Assembly: GCA_020744425.1 (NCBI GenBank)
Contig: JAGMUV010000026.1
Span: forward strand, 930,001-994,000
Length of the DNA: 64,000 nt
Source: Dactylonectria macrodidyma
Lineage: Eukaryota > Ascomycota > Sordariomycetes > Hypocreales > Nectriaceae
Direction: 5' to 3'
The notes below the pieces were generated by a model. It was given only the letters and a program-made list of their open reading frames with translations, ran no database searches and was not told the DNA's origin. Positions 21,523-33,415 of the stretch are shown here, one piece after another. The stretch's first letter is position 1; each line of letters starts with the position of its first letter. The translations under genes were made by a program, and so were the position numbers.

Positions 21523-23664
21523 CTACAGTGGAGCTAAGGAATAAGCGCCCTAAAGGGCCTGTACTGCTAAGTAGCTGGCAGGGATACGAGGGTGTGGCGT
21601 CGCTAGCATGGGACATGACTTTTGAAATGTATTGAACCTTCGGTAGTGGTAGTGTCAGACAATTGGCTCCACAGGGAACATTTGATGGCACCAGTCAATT
21701 GATGAGAATTATCTGAGGAGCAAGAACTCAGTGACAAGATGCACTGAGTTGTGTAGCTCTTTATACACAAACGAAAGCGTTGCCTGTTTAGGCAGTAGCA
21801 GCTGCCTTGCAGGCAGCTGCTCCAGTGGGGCCAGGGCTTGATATGCGACAGGTAGTGATCACGGGGCCAGTAGAGAGGAGAGCGACAAGATCACGAAATG
21901 GCACGTAAATTGAACAATGGCTTTTGTAAACATTCAGAAGTGACTAGTCAATGCTACAGTAGCGTGCACATTCAGCGGCATCGTTTGAAGCGAGAGCATT
22001 TGAAACGAGACGTATTGCTAGTCGCAGTCCATCAGTTTCGAGAATCTTCGGTGACCACTGATCTGCCGCCATGTAAGAGGGGCTACAGGGTGTGATTTGA
22101 CAGCGATCAGTTGAGTCCTAAAATATCCGTTTGACCCTACCGGCAGTCAACCTTTTAGCTCTGACAGGCTCCCTGGTCGTAGAAACAAGGATTCCTGCTT
22201 GTATGACTCGGTCCACTTCATCACATCGGGAGACCACCCGGTGTTTTCCTACTCTCAGGAAATTGCTTTCGGTCTAAAGACTGTACAGCCAATCGCTCTT
22301 TGTCACATTTCGGGATATCGGATTTTGCAGCTATGACAACAGTCAAGCTTTCTGCTCTTCATCATAAGGTTCCACAGCCACTTTCCTCGTCACTGGCCTC
22401 GTCATCAGCTTCGTCACAAGCTATGATCAGGAGGATAGCTAGATAAAGTCAAATAGTCCGTAGCATCCGGACCCTCTTGGCTGTCCGAGGTCATCATCAG
22501 TCTCTTCATCTATAAGACTGACCCAAAGACCCTCATTAGATAGGAAGAATAGCAAGAGCTTCTCACACACATGATCACTTCCATCTCCTAGATGCAACAC
22601 TCTTCAAGGGTGACCAGCTTCTGGGCCCCGGCACCCGCATCTCTCATGCGGAGATTTCACATTGGTATTTAGATAAGGCCTGTTCAAGCATCAGTATCAC
22701 GCCGGTACGATGCACTTCGGTTTGAGATAGCCTCGAGCAGGACTGGGCTTTGCTCAATTGTCATCTTAGGGGACGGCCAGGGCAGCTGGTGGTGTTGACG
22801 GGAGTCTGGTCACACGGCAGGAGGACGTGCTCGTCGGGGGGACGGACGAGCGATGGTCGGAGATCAACAAGGCTTTCCAGCGAGAATCTTAGATATGCAT
22901 AACTCTTTACGCCGCGTTGCGCTTCATAGTATCGTGCTTCAGGTACATCTAATGGTCGCGGTTAGCTCCTCTTCAAAGACGAAGACGCGACCACACGACG
23001 CACTCTGGCATCGTATATATCACCCTGCATTGCTTGCTTTGTGTTTAATTAACCCTTCCCGACACGACGGCGGCCTCTTCCCCCACGAAGCCTCAAGCAC
23101 GCCTTCGAATTGCCCAAGTTATCTTTCGCTGAACCCTCCTGGACGTAATCCGCAGTAAGATGGCGCTGATGATTGGTGGGCTACGCGCCAATGATTGTCG
23201 CTTCACTGCAATTTGCATGTGATGAAAAGGCTGCTCACGGAGACAGCCGTATCCACGAGCATAACCTAGTCCCATCCACCAGCAGCAGGCCTTTTCTCTG
23301 GGGATCCAGACATGGAACAGCACGATTTTTATAGGAAAGTGTGCCTTAGCATTATATTGACACAATCTGCCCTCAATCGGGATATACATGTATGCTGTTA
23401 TTCAAAACAATGACGTTTGTGACAGCAGAGGTTTGCCTTTTAGAATTGAGCGACTCAAATATTGGGCAAGTGGGGCTTTCCGGAGAACCCAGATGAGTGT
23501 ATTTTTGCTGCATGGAGCCGGTTGCAGTAACAATCCTGGTCCCAGGCAACCCGGTGGTTGGGAACGAGTTGTTAACACCTGAGCCAAGATGCTGAACCAA
23601 TCCTCAATGTTCGGCTAATTTCCGTGGTAGGCGCTTGATTCGGAAAGTGCCGTTGCAAAGCCCT
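21523..23664. other. Gene-free stretch with one strong hairpin
   Basis: No supported gene. At 21797-21821 there is a perfect 11-bp stem (AGCAGCTGCCT) with a 3-base loop, beside a TTTATACACAAACG promoter-like sequence. It may be a fragment of another LTR. Short open frames look random. Confidence 0.5.
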
Positions 23665-25388
23665 ATCTCCTGAGTGCTCAAACACCTCCAAGGCGTACCT
23701 CGCCCCACATCATCACGGGCACCTCAGAAGTACGTGAGGGGTACGAAAAGTTTAATCCGATAAGAAATTAATGCTATTTCCCACCTTAAACACCATCAAA
23801 TTATTTTGATTTCATCAATGACTTCCCCTCCGATTCTAGACGAGATACGGGTCATCAACCCCTATGATGACAGGAGCTTTATCAGGGAGGAGCACAGTCG
23901 CCGCCTGTGGCCAAATGACCCTACGCGCGCCGTTGATTTTCCGGCTGAAAATGATCGAGGCACCAACTTCGAGCCTTTCCACGTAGAAACACGCCCTTTT
24001 CACATTAACACACTGCCTCCAACGCCTCTACAACTATTCCAGCCTTTTCTACCCATATCACTCTTTGAGAAATGGGTATCTTACACAAATTCCTGGATCA
24101 CGTGGCTCAAAGAAAACGGCGTTATTGACAGCTGGAATACCCCGATGGAGCGGACTTCAAAACTACACAAATGGGAAGGAACAACGGTCTCAGAGGTGTT
24201 AACGACGATTGGTGCGCTAATTTATATGGGTGTGCATAAAGAAAAGACGATACGAGGCTATTGGAAACCCCCCAAGCCCGGTGATCAACGTCCTGCGCAC
24301 TCATTTATCAAGTTCATCTCATACAACAAGTTTCAGCTTATCCACAGGCACCTTCGTCCCTTTGACCACACCAAATATGACGAAACTGTACCTATTCCAA
24401 AGGTATTCCAATGCGTTGAAGAGTGGTCTGACCATATGCAAGCCGTATCCATGCAGATATTCCGGCCCGGGTCTCACCGTGCCGTCGATGAGTGTATGAT
24501 CCGTTATACCGGCAAAAGCGACGACATAACGGTTATCAAAAGCAAGCCGCCTGGAAAGACAACAAGCTTGTGTTATTTTTTAACTACCGTGTTTACCGGC
24601 GCCGACGATGAGCGTGTCGTCCGGCAGAGGAAGAAGCCGTCATCACGGAAGTCAGAAGCCAAGCCAATACAGCGTTTTTTTGGTAACGAAGCTACCAAAG
24701 AGATCAACATACCGACAGTGGCTGCTACTTATAACGACCAAAAGAATCACGTTGACCGTGGTGACCAATTGAGGTCATATTATAAGTACGATCATCCCCT
24801 ACGCCGTGGTGCGTGGCAGGCACTTGCATGGACTTTCCTCCTTGACGTGGCCCTCGTTAACAGCTATATTGCTCAACTTCACGGACCGCAGCCAAATTGG
24901 AAGAGATATACGAATCAAAGGGAGTGGCGAGAGTGCATTTATAACGAATTATTTAATACCTACGGCCATAACAGTCAAGCAAGGAGGCATTACCGAGCCG
25001 GAGACGAGCGTGATCTACAACAACCCGAATTACAGAGGGAACACATCGATCGCAAGATCAATCATGTCAACCGCAAGGTAAAGTCAGATTGCCTAGCCTG
25101 TCAGGGCTGTCGGCAGGGGCAGCTAAGAGTAAGAGCCCCGGAATGGAGCCCTCTTACGGAGGTCAGCGGCAATGAGGAAAAGAAGAAGATGAAGAGGCCG
25201 GATGTGCGGAGTCAGACCTCTCACGGATGCCGTATTTGTGATGTTGCGATTTGTAATACGAAGCATTGTTGGGACTTCTATCACCACCTAATTTAGCAGA
25301 GGAATTATGTACCCTTTTTTTGGCGCCTTCTGATTGGATCGAACCCCTCGTCGTGACCTGGTTGGAGGTGTTTGCGCACTCAGGAGAT
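23665..25388 (+). mobile_element. piggyBac-like element 3, internally deleted
   Basis: Inverted ends ATCTCCTGAGTGCTCAAACA and, reverse-complemented, ATCTCCTGAGTGCGCAAACA, continuing CCTCCA. 1,724 bp. Related ends are on the fragment at 55755-56064. No TTAA at the borders. Confidence 0.78.
23818..25296 (+). pseudogene. piggyBac-like transposase 3 lacking the central catalytic region
   Basis: ATG at 23818 (MTSPPILDEIRVINPYDDRSFI). It retains the first Asp block VDECMIRYTGKS, then jumps near 24550 straight to the sequence after the usual intron (AWKDNK in the neighbouring frame) and on to NHVDRGDQLRSYYKY (third Asp). About 180 residues, including the second Asp block and the intron, are deleted. 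The junction is out of frame, but one extra T in the T run at about 24575 restores it, leaving a long open frame. The Cys-rich tail CLACQGCRQG...CRICDVAIC...CWDFYHH is complete. It should be catalytically dead but could still bind its ends. Confidence 0.8.
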
Positions 25389-26624
25389 GAGTGATAGCTT
25401 GCTCCCCAAATCGTTCATATGGAAAGTTTCGTGCGCCCCGGCGGCTCATCGAACCACCTCCCGACCCCCAGCTCACGCCTTACCGGTACCTCGCGGGCAG
25501 CGTTGTTTCAATTCCTCCACCATCTGGCGATCCCTGTGTTTCTTGTCTCGTCCGGGGGTCCCACAGTCCCACACCCAAACGATACACCCCAGCGCCGCCT
25601 CTTGACGTGCTTTTCCTGACGTCAGGGCTCTGATGGGTTGACACCCTCCCGTGACAGAGGCGCTGGCGGCTTGATGATGTTTTGGGTCGTCCAGAAGGTA
25701 TCCGGTACGTCTTAGCTCAGGCTTTGCTTGTTGACGTGGATCCTCCCCCGACTCCCCCCAATGACCTGCGACTCCTTACCCACCACCCTGCTGCATCCTC
25801 CGTCGCGGATCGCTCACCCCCTCCCTAGTCGCGTAACCCCGTCACCATCTTCCACCCCCCTTTTCGATCCACAGAATCCACAGAGTTCACTCGGTGTCGA
25901 CATCATTTGGCGTTCGTCCTCTCGAGGGAGACATGTATAAGCCGTTGGCCTCGTCGTCCGTTCCAAACTGTCAACTTGAATTTTGCACACATTTCCAATC
26001 CCAGCCATAAGGTTAGAAGGGACTATCCTTGTTCACCCACACCATCTCAAACCGATCAGAGAGGTCAACACATCCTGGCGCATCCATACAGGACATTGTG
26101 ACCGAAGCCTCTGGAGACCTTGATGACCTTTGCACCATCTTGGTATCGCGGACGCTATCTGGGTGCCGTGGGCTGTCAAAATTGATTTGAGCGGCCATCA
26201 TCTTATGCAGCCCAGAACCCCCTGGTCCACTACTTGGTCCTAGGACCCCACTTTATCACAGGACATCGGCCTGCAAACACTTAACCCAGAGTCGTCACAC
26301 CTTTTCTCCTCAGAGGGACAGGGAACTCCACTGCTCTCCCGCTGCCCAGCCCGCTTCAGAAGGCGGATTGACGCACGTCAATTCACACCCAGACACTTAA
26401 GACTTCGCTGATCACACCTTTGCCCCGACAAAACTCTCCATATTTCTCCAAACCAAATCGATCATCTTGTCTTTGATCTGTGTGACCGACTTGGCTTTTT
26501 CTCTAATCGGGATCCCGCATCTGATCAACAAACCTTGTTTTCCCAATACAATCATCAAACGATCTATGCTCACTCGGTCACTCATCTCATCCTCAACCTT
26601 ACATAGTCTTGTTCACACGCCAAT
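25389..26624. other. Upstream region of the FlbC-like gene
   Basis: C/T-rich sequence on the plus strand, typical of fungal promoters and long 5' leaders, with no supported gene. Direction and position fit the regulatory region of the gene starting at 26625. Confidence 0.5.
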
Positions 26625-27913
26625 ATGACCATGACTCTCGACACGGCACAGCAGCGGTTTGGGCCTTCGTTGAACTATGACTATTCGGCACCTGCACAAC
26701 CTCCCGCTTTCTCAAACCCATGGTCCTCGACATCGTCACCGCCTCAACCCGCCCCGTCGGGTGGCGGTCTCTTCGTTGGCAACCATCAGGCTCTCAACCC
26801 CAATATGATGGCTGGCAAGCCGCCGCATAGCGGCCGCGCTAGCACCAGCAGTGCCTCGTCTATTGCATCGTACGGCTCAATGCCTGTCGCCAACACCTCC
26901 GCTGGTAGCCTCAGCCCTTCTCCTTCAATGGCCAGTATCTACGAGCATCAGGACTTACTCAATGTGCCCCAAGATCTCCTCAGCATCAGCCGCATGCAAA
27001 CTACATCAGCCGCATACGGGGACGCGACGTACACAACGTCGGCTTCCCCAGTCAACGCCCATTTTGCACCTACTTCTGTTGCCCCTTACGAGGCCATGGG
27101 TTACGCCCCCGCCCCCGTTCGGCCACCTCACTTCACACTCACCCCTGATGCAGACCATGCCAGGCGGTTCTCTCAGCAGTCCGTACCACCCAGTGTCCAT
27201 TGAGAGTTGCTCGAGAACCCTACAGACCAGATTTCGTCTCATGAGCCAGATAGCTGACACTCAACTTAGTAGTCTCCCACATGATGACCGAAAGAGCTTC
27301 GCGGATGCTCTCGATGCAAGCCACGGCATGCTAGCCATGAGCCAAGAAACGCCAAGGAACATCTATGGTGCCCGGATCGACAGGTCTTCTGTGGATTCAT
27401 ACGGTTTTCCTTCCACGCACTCCACCAGTTCCTCCACCTCCTCCACTGGTAACTTCAGCTCCCACTATGGCGACTCGGTCTCTGATTACTCAACTGCTGG
27501 TTCAGACATCGAATCCGTCAACTCGCGGGTCCTCCCTCGACCCCAGGGGTTGATGGCTTCCCAGATCCGCCCAGCCCCCCAGTCAATGATGGGACAGTTC
27601 AGTTCCAAAGTCTCCTCCAGCACCCAGAAGAAGCACAAGTGCAAGCTGTGCGACAAGCGATTTGCTCGACCGAGTTCCCTGCAGACTCACATGTACAGCC
27701 ATACTGGCGAGAAGCGTACGTACCCGTATCTCTGACGCAATGTTTTGTGTGGCGTGGCCGAGAATTCCTGCTAAAGTTCTACTAGCCTTTGCTTGTGAGG
27801 TTGAGGGCTGTGGCCGACATTTTTCGATCGTCTCCAACCTTCGACGGCACAAGAAGGTTCACCGTGGCGACGCCCGTTCGGAAGCTGGGTCTGAGGACCA
27901 CCACTCTGACTAA
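26625..27913 (+). CDS. flbC: C2H2 transcription factor, FlbC-like
   Basis: Three exons: 26625-27182, 27250-27715, 27786-27913, giving 383 residues. Introns are 67 and 70 bp. The N-terminal three quarters are low-complexity Ser/Pro/Ala/Tyr-rich, as in fungal activators. The C-terminus has two adjacent C2H2 fingers: CKLCDKRFARPSSLQTHMYSH, linker TGEK, then CEVEGCGRHFSIVSNLRRHKKVH, split by intron 2 inside the linker. This finger pair with a short acidic tail (GSEDHHSD) matches FlbC, a nuclear regulator of conidiation upstream of brlA in Aspergillus. The first intron's exact borders are inferred (donor GTACCA); the finger region is certain. No damage is visible, so it is an intact host gene. Another FlbC-type paralogue is the main alternative. 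Confidence 0.8.
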
Positions 27914-28188
27914 TTGCTCACGCGACACGATTATATTCAAAGTAGATGAACGGCCCAACTTTTCGATGCTGCTCCGGAGTCATCAAATTTATTATACTTT
28001 ACGAACACACGTCCAAGTACAGCACTCGCTCATCGTCACAAACGTTGGTGTCACGACGAATCGCGGTTTAGCACCGGGTTCTTCGGACACCCTACTGGAT
28101 TTAATCAAAGTGTTTTTTGTTTTATCACCTGGAAATATTACTACGTCACGGCAAGCGCGGTATAGAGAAACGGACCACAAGGGGCTGG

Positions 28189-28357
28189 TGCGAGGGAACG
28201 ATCATGTGACTTTCATACTTTATGAATAGTCTCACTTTATGAATATTGTGTAAATAGCTTTAAGTCAGAGTTTTCCTTAGGAATCTCTTTCTCTCCTCGT
28301 AAACAATCATTTTGCCCAAGTTGCACTCGACCTCGTTCGTGCTCATGTCCCGTCACA
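28189..28357. mobile_element. Solo LTR, family B (copy 2)
   Basis: 169 bp homologous to 15876-16043, TGCGAGGGAACGATCATG...CCCGTCACA, with perfect duplication GCTGG at 28184-28188 and 28358-28362. It lies about 275 bp downstream of the FlbC-like stop codon. Confidence 0.88.
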
Positions 28358-28362
28358 GCTGG

Positions 28363-30144
28363 CGGCGGAGGGGATTCCGACTGGCTAGGACGGGGGAAGG
28401 TAACGGCGGTGTATATCATTCCAGTCGATCGTTTTGACGGGAGGGTGACTCCTTTTTGCAGTCTCCTCCCCAACATCATCTAGCGGGAACTTGTTTATTT
28501 GGGGGGTGTATCCCGGACGGGCCTAGGCGGAGTGCTGGACCGACCTATCGATACCCTTCGCATTCGGCGTTTGGGGAGTCAGTTGTCTTTTTATTTTTCC
28601 CAGGACAGGACACGCATGTCCTGATATCTACGTTTCGAAGCGATCGCTTTCTGTTTGAGATTCGAGGACCCCCAAGTTATCGGCACGCAGAAGGCAATAT
28701 GCATTGTTATATCATTGGCAGAAGGAGATGAAAGACGGGCAAGAACACAGGAGAGAGGAGTCAGACGAGAGAGAGGGGGCGATTGTAATTACTACTAGTT
28801 TCTAATGTTATGTTGACGATATATCCGGGCGCCGTGACGGCCTCAGGTTTGGACGGTGGGCGCGTCTTGAATACGTACGTATGACGGACGGTGTCAATAT
28901 CAAGTCGCTCGCTCACAAAATGAGGCAAGAATCACGATCATCGTGAACTTGTTCACGATGAGAGTGAACGACCACAACTAGCATCAGGCAGCAGCCTGCT
29001 GCCTATGATATCGGCAGATTGAACATAGGTATAAGAGACCGACCTTCGTCGCTCCTTTAGATAGAAAATCGAGAGTCTTTCGTTGCCCGATTCACAGGGG
29101 ATCTTCTTCCCGATCGTTGTTCAGTCATCCAAACAATCGTGTCGTGCGACAGGTCGTCAGGCATCCCGCCGCTGGTGTCAAGGCGATCCCGTCGAAGTAT
29201 TGGCCAAACGCAAAATCTCCCGCCATCTGAGGGTAAGAATGGACGAAGGTTGCCATCGAGGATCTTTCTGCACAGATGGTGATCGTTCTTCGGTTTCCAC
29301 TTATGCTATCCCGGCGTTGGGTGGGCAGGTGATTACGAGACCGCTTGGTTGGGGGCCGTGTTTTGCCAACGAAGACAACACGCAGAGCTGTAACGCTTCC
29401 CGGTATTGCTTATTCGTTTGCTGGACGGCAGCTGAGTGAGCCAGTTGTGTCTGGACCAAGCAGGGCTGAGAGGCGGTTGGGGAGAGGAGCAGGTCTGAAA
29501 GTGGATTTGACGGGTTAAGGAGTGGGCCGGCTTGGTAATTGACAAGCAGAAATTTACGGGCAGGGTTTTGAAGGAGGGGAATCCAAGAGAATGAGGGGAT
29601 CGCGAGAGTATTGAGGGCGACAGGACAATCAAATATGCATGGCATCTCGCAAGCCACCAACTGCCAAGGTCCTTGGCTCTCAAGTTATTAGAGCTTTGCC
29701 ACCCCCAGCAAGCCCAGGACGGGCACACCCACATGCTACGTGCTGTAGGACGCCGGGAGGGGAAATAGACTTGCTCGACATTCAGACATCTTTCTGCAAG
29801 GCGATGGGGTCAACAACAAGGTTCGCAATGAGCCAAGCCAAGCCTAACAAATTAGTGGCCAAGCCAAGCAAGCCTTCCTGTCCCCGGCTTGCGAGGCTCA
29901 TGAGCTTTTACTGAGGCCTGGTTTTCCCCACATATAGGGTCCTTTGCAGGGGTTAAAGTCTCGTAATACCCCTATTCTAGTGGTTTTCTGGCGTTCCTAC
30001 TGACCTTGCTGCTTAGTTAGCCACAAATTCCTGCAATTCTTCCAATTTGCCCTCATCTGCCTTCCAACCCGCCAAACTGAACGACCTGCCTACTTCGTCA
30101 CTTAATAACAACGCCACCAATTGCTCAGCTTTTCTAAAAAAACC
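28363..30144. other. Gene-free stretch
   Basis: No supported gene. It includes the repeat fragment at 28922-29068. Open frames of about 120 codons around 29300-29730 show no recognisable domain. Confidence 0.45.
28922..29068 (+). repeat. Family A-related LTR fragment
   Basis: Shares GAGGCAAGAATCACGATC, the palindrome AGGCAGCAGCCTGCTGCCT and GGTATAAGAGACCGACCTTC with family A LTRs. A second relative is at 41243-41370. Full boundaries are not visible. Confidence 0.65.
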
Positions 30145-30760
30145 ATGTCTGCACCTTCTTCAGCCCTATCCTCACCTACCCCCGAAATTTCGAACGAATC
30201 CGGTTCGAGCCACGATGCCTTTTCGATCCTGAGACGTGCTGGTTCCATTGCAGGCTCCCTAGAAGACCAGAGGGCGCGCCTCAACTCAGACGATATCACG
30301 GCAGCCAAATCGATCGAAGACCTCCCTAAGCTACGATTGACCTTCCGGCAAAAGGCTCATGACTATGTTCTGGAGGAATGGCTACACAAGAAGCGAGGCA
30401 GAAGCTCTTAGATCCAAGGGCATGGCACCCAGCTCATCAGAGTGCTTCCAGATAGCTAACAAATTGATATCTTCATCTGTGGGCACTGCGATTCAGCTGG
30501 AATAACCCACCTCTTCGAAGGAGATGCCACAAGCGCTGCGGGGAGACATCTGAAGAGTCACCACCGTATATTTCCAGATGGGGAGGACTCTGAGGAATCT
30601 CCCTCCCCGGCAAAGATGCAGGCAACTCTGGACTTCTCAAAAAGCCGCGCGAAGCCTTCTAAGCCTCCTATCCTTCGTACCAAGATGCAGGCAACTCTGG
30701 ACTTCTCAAAAAGCCGCGCGAAGCCTTCTAAGCCTCCTATCCTTCGTACCAGGCAGAGAC
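30145..30760 (+). pseudogene. hAT transposase N-terminus with BED finger
   Basis: ATG at 30145 starts a Ser-rich leader ending in a stop at 30411. In another frame the sequence resumes as ICGHCDSAGITHLFEGDATSAAGRHLKSHH, a BED-type zinc finger (Cys-x2-Cys, His-x4-His type), followed by the QATLDF linker common in fungal hAT proteins. The linker segment is duplicated in frame. The catalytic part does not follow on this strand. Confidence 0.6.
30611..30748 (+). repeat. Exact 69-bp tandem duplication
   Basis: Units 30611-30679 and 30680-30748 are identical. 69 bp is 23 codons, so the hAT linker is lengthened without a frame change. Identity implies a recent slip or unequal exchange. Confidence 0.95.
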
Positions 30761-30774
30761 ATCTTACGAATCTA

Positions 30775-31045
30775 TCGAATCGAACGCCAAGGCTTGGCGT
30801 TCGAATCGAATATGACCCCCGTAGATTCGAATCGAATCGAACGCATCTCCCGCAGATTCGTATCGAATCGAATGTGCCTCCCGTAGATTCGCATCGAATC
30901 GAACGCCATGAAATTCTTGTCCTGTAGATTCGACTCGAATCGAACGTGCCTCCAGTGGATTCGCATCGAATCGAATGTGTCTTCCGTAGATTCGATATCT
31001 ATCGAATGCCAAGATTCGATCGATTCGAACTCGATCGAACGTAGA
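30775..31045. repeat. Array of GATTCG-ATCGAATCGAA units
   Basis: About seven imperfect copies of a roughly 33-bp unit with core GATTCGNATCGAATCGAA and spacer CGTGCCTCCCGTA. The core is itself nearly palindromic (TTCGAATCGAA). It begins right after the BED fragment. Confidence 0.85.
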
Positions 31046-31248
31046 ACTAATCCCGGCGGAGACCGAAACACCGCTGGGACCTAGAACCAAACGGATCGTT
31101 GTCATGATCACCGGGCTGCCATGCCTTCATAGTTCATACCCCGACGTACGAGGGGGGAAGAGGTGCAGGGGGGGGTTAGAGGACATCACGGCTTCAGATG
31201 AGACGTCGCAGAACATTGTCAATTGTGCAAAGGCAGGTACTAGGCAGA

Positions 31249-33415
31249 TTAAATGTCACTCGTCCCCTTCAGCGACGCAAGTGCATCAACCCATTGATCA
31301 TCACTGAGGCTAACCAGCGGCAGTGAAGGCGTGTAGATTCCAGCTTTACTCCACGATCGAATGCACTGAGCCATCGCTACTACCGGTATCTCCCTCCTCA
31401 GCCGGCTTCTCAATGGTGCCGTCATACGTCCTGCACTGCTAAACGTCCTCTCGCTCTCCGCAGACGACGATGGGATGGTGAGCATATCAACCGCCATCAG
31501 AGACAGTCGCGGGTACCGATTCCTGTTGATTTTCCACCAGTCAATCGGTCTGCTCCTGTAGTGGTGACTGTTGACAACATCCTCAGCACAGTACCGAGCA
31601 TATTCGTCATCAGCAGTCGCTCCCGCTGTCGTGTGTTTCGTCTTCCGGGTGCTCTTGCGGGCACTGGGCGCTGCCAAGGACGAACCCTGGGCGCATGGCG
31701 ACCCAGCTACACTCCTAGCAAGCCTCCGCTCAATGTAATCCATTGAGGCCTCGTCAGACGTAGCGAAGACTTCGCAGTCAACGTCACGTTCCCTGTAACT
31801 CTCCCAGATCTCCAAGAGCTTGGCTTCGTATTCTAATCGCCAACTTTTGGCCTTACGAGAAGGCACTCGAGACCACAGTTGATCGAGAAGGCGCCACTTC
31901 TTCGCCGGGTTGAAGACAACAGCGCCGACATAAGCTGCGCTAGTCAGACGGTTGTAGTACTTGTGCAGCTTCTTCCATCCGAGCTTGATAAAGACCTTGA
32001 GCAATTTACGGGTTCGGCTATCGAGCCCGTCGTAGATGGTGACTTCGACGTCCTTCTTCTCCTTGGTCACTGGATCCTCAACTTCTTCAAAGATTGTACC
32101 TTCGATAGCACCTTCGAGGTGGTCAAGTAGGATCTCGAAGACAGGGAAGTATTCATCGAAACTACCACATGTCGACCTCGCGCCGGGAGTGCCGTCGCCC
32201 TGAAGTTGCTTGGTGGCGATTTCAAAAGGCTTCAGAAGCTTGACAAGTACCTCGATAACCTTCCAGTCGTACGCAGTTAGGCGGCATTACAGAACTGCCG
32301 GCTTTGGTTTGTCACAAAAGCCCTCAGTTTCCCAACGGTTCTGAACGTCATTGAAGAAGGCATTGAGAGCCGGGCGGAGACGAAGGGCCCTCTCCATCAT
32401 CCGCATATCCGAGTTCCATCTAGTGGCATTGTTAAAGATCCAGTGAAGTGTTGATTCATGGCCGGATTCCTTGCGCTGAGACTGAAGAAACTGCTCGTAC
32501 AGCTGTGGACTCGCTCGCAGCTGAATCCCGATGTTGTGAAGCATTCCTGGGGCGCCGTTCTGGCTGTACTCCCTGAAAGTGGCTCCATTGATCTCCTCCG
32601 GAGCTGGGTGGGATGATAGGAGGTCCTCTTCTGGGATACCAACGGCAGTGCTCGCTTCAAAGTCTTCATCCGTGCCGTCTTCCATCTCTACATCCAGGGC
32701 CTCGTCGATAGCTTGATCAACTAGCTCCTCATCGTCATCTTGATCGTCACCATCGGCAGCAATGATTGCCGCGAAGTTCTCTCGCTTCGAACCGTATAGC
32801 ATTGCCCGCACGCAGAGGTTGAAGATATGCGCAACGCAGCGGTTCCGTCGCTCTTCAGGTAAGAAGCCGTGTTCAAAGGCAAGATCGTCCATGCAGGTGT
32901 CATTGTTGGCAGCATTGTCCAGCGTGAAGTAGCCAATCTTGTCAGGGTCGTTGATTTGCCAGAATGCGAGCGTATCAGCGACCTCATCAGCAAGTGAAGG
33001 ACCGTTGTGTCTGCCCGAGAGAGGTCGAAGCCCAAGGAGGATTCGGTGTTGGACAAAGTGGTTATCAATGAATTGAGCGTTGATCCCAAGAAACGAAGTG
33101 TACGACTTGGATGTCCAACCGTCGAAGGAGAAATGGATCTGGGATCGAGCGCTGCGCAATACTTCGGTTACCGGCCCAACGGCACCCCGATACTCGGATT
33201 CGATCATGCGAAGCAGCGTCTTCGCAGAGGGAATGTGGGTCACATCAAGGAGGGGATTGCCGTAGAGAAGGATCCGTTGGAACCGCTCGGTATTGACAAT
33301 GTTGAACGGCAGATTATGGTAGGTAATCCAGTCGAGGAGGAGTATTCGGAGGCCTTTGCTGCTGAATCTTCCACGCAGCTTGCTGACAAGAAACTGGTCG
33401 TGAGGATTATTCGAG
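31249..33415 (-). pseudogene. hAT transposase core and dimerisation domain, N-terminus missing
   Basis: Read from about 33415 downward: HDQFLVSKLRGRF, then FSFDGWTSKSYTSFLG (first catalytic block), GYFTLDNAANNDTCMDDL (second), RCVAHIFNLCV, and, after one in-frame TAA at 32287-32289, the C-terminal block IPSSSAESERTFSSAGRM with the catalytic Glu and dimerisation region. The TAA is explicable as CAA changed to TAA. There is no BED finger or start codon: upstream of 33415 the sequence becomes the antisense of a Pif1-like helicase, so the 5' end is truncated at that junction. Otherwise about 720 codons remain open. Confidence 0.82.

Noticed and set aside
30764..31111. Overlapping open frames rich in Arg-Ile-Glu-Ser repeats
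   Set aside because: They only translate the GATTCGNATCGAA array in several frames.
33007..33415. The plus-strand open frame ahead of the Pif1-like fragment
   Set aside because: It is the exact antisense of the hAT core, which has clear catalytic motifs; only the part after 33416 reads as helicase.
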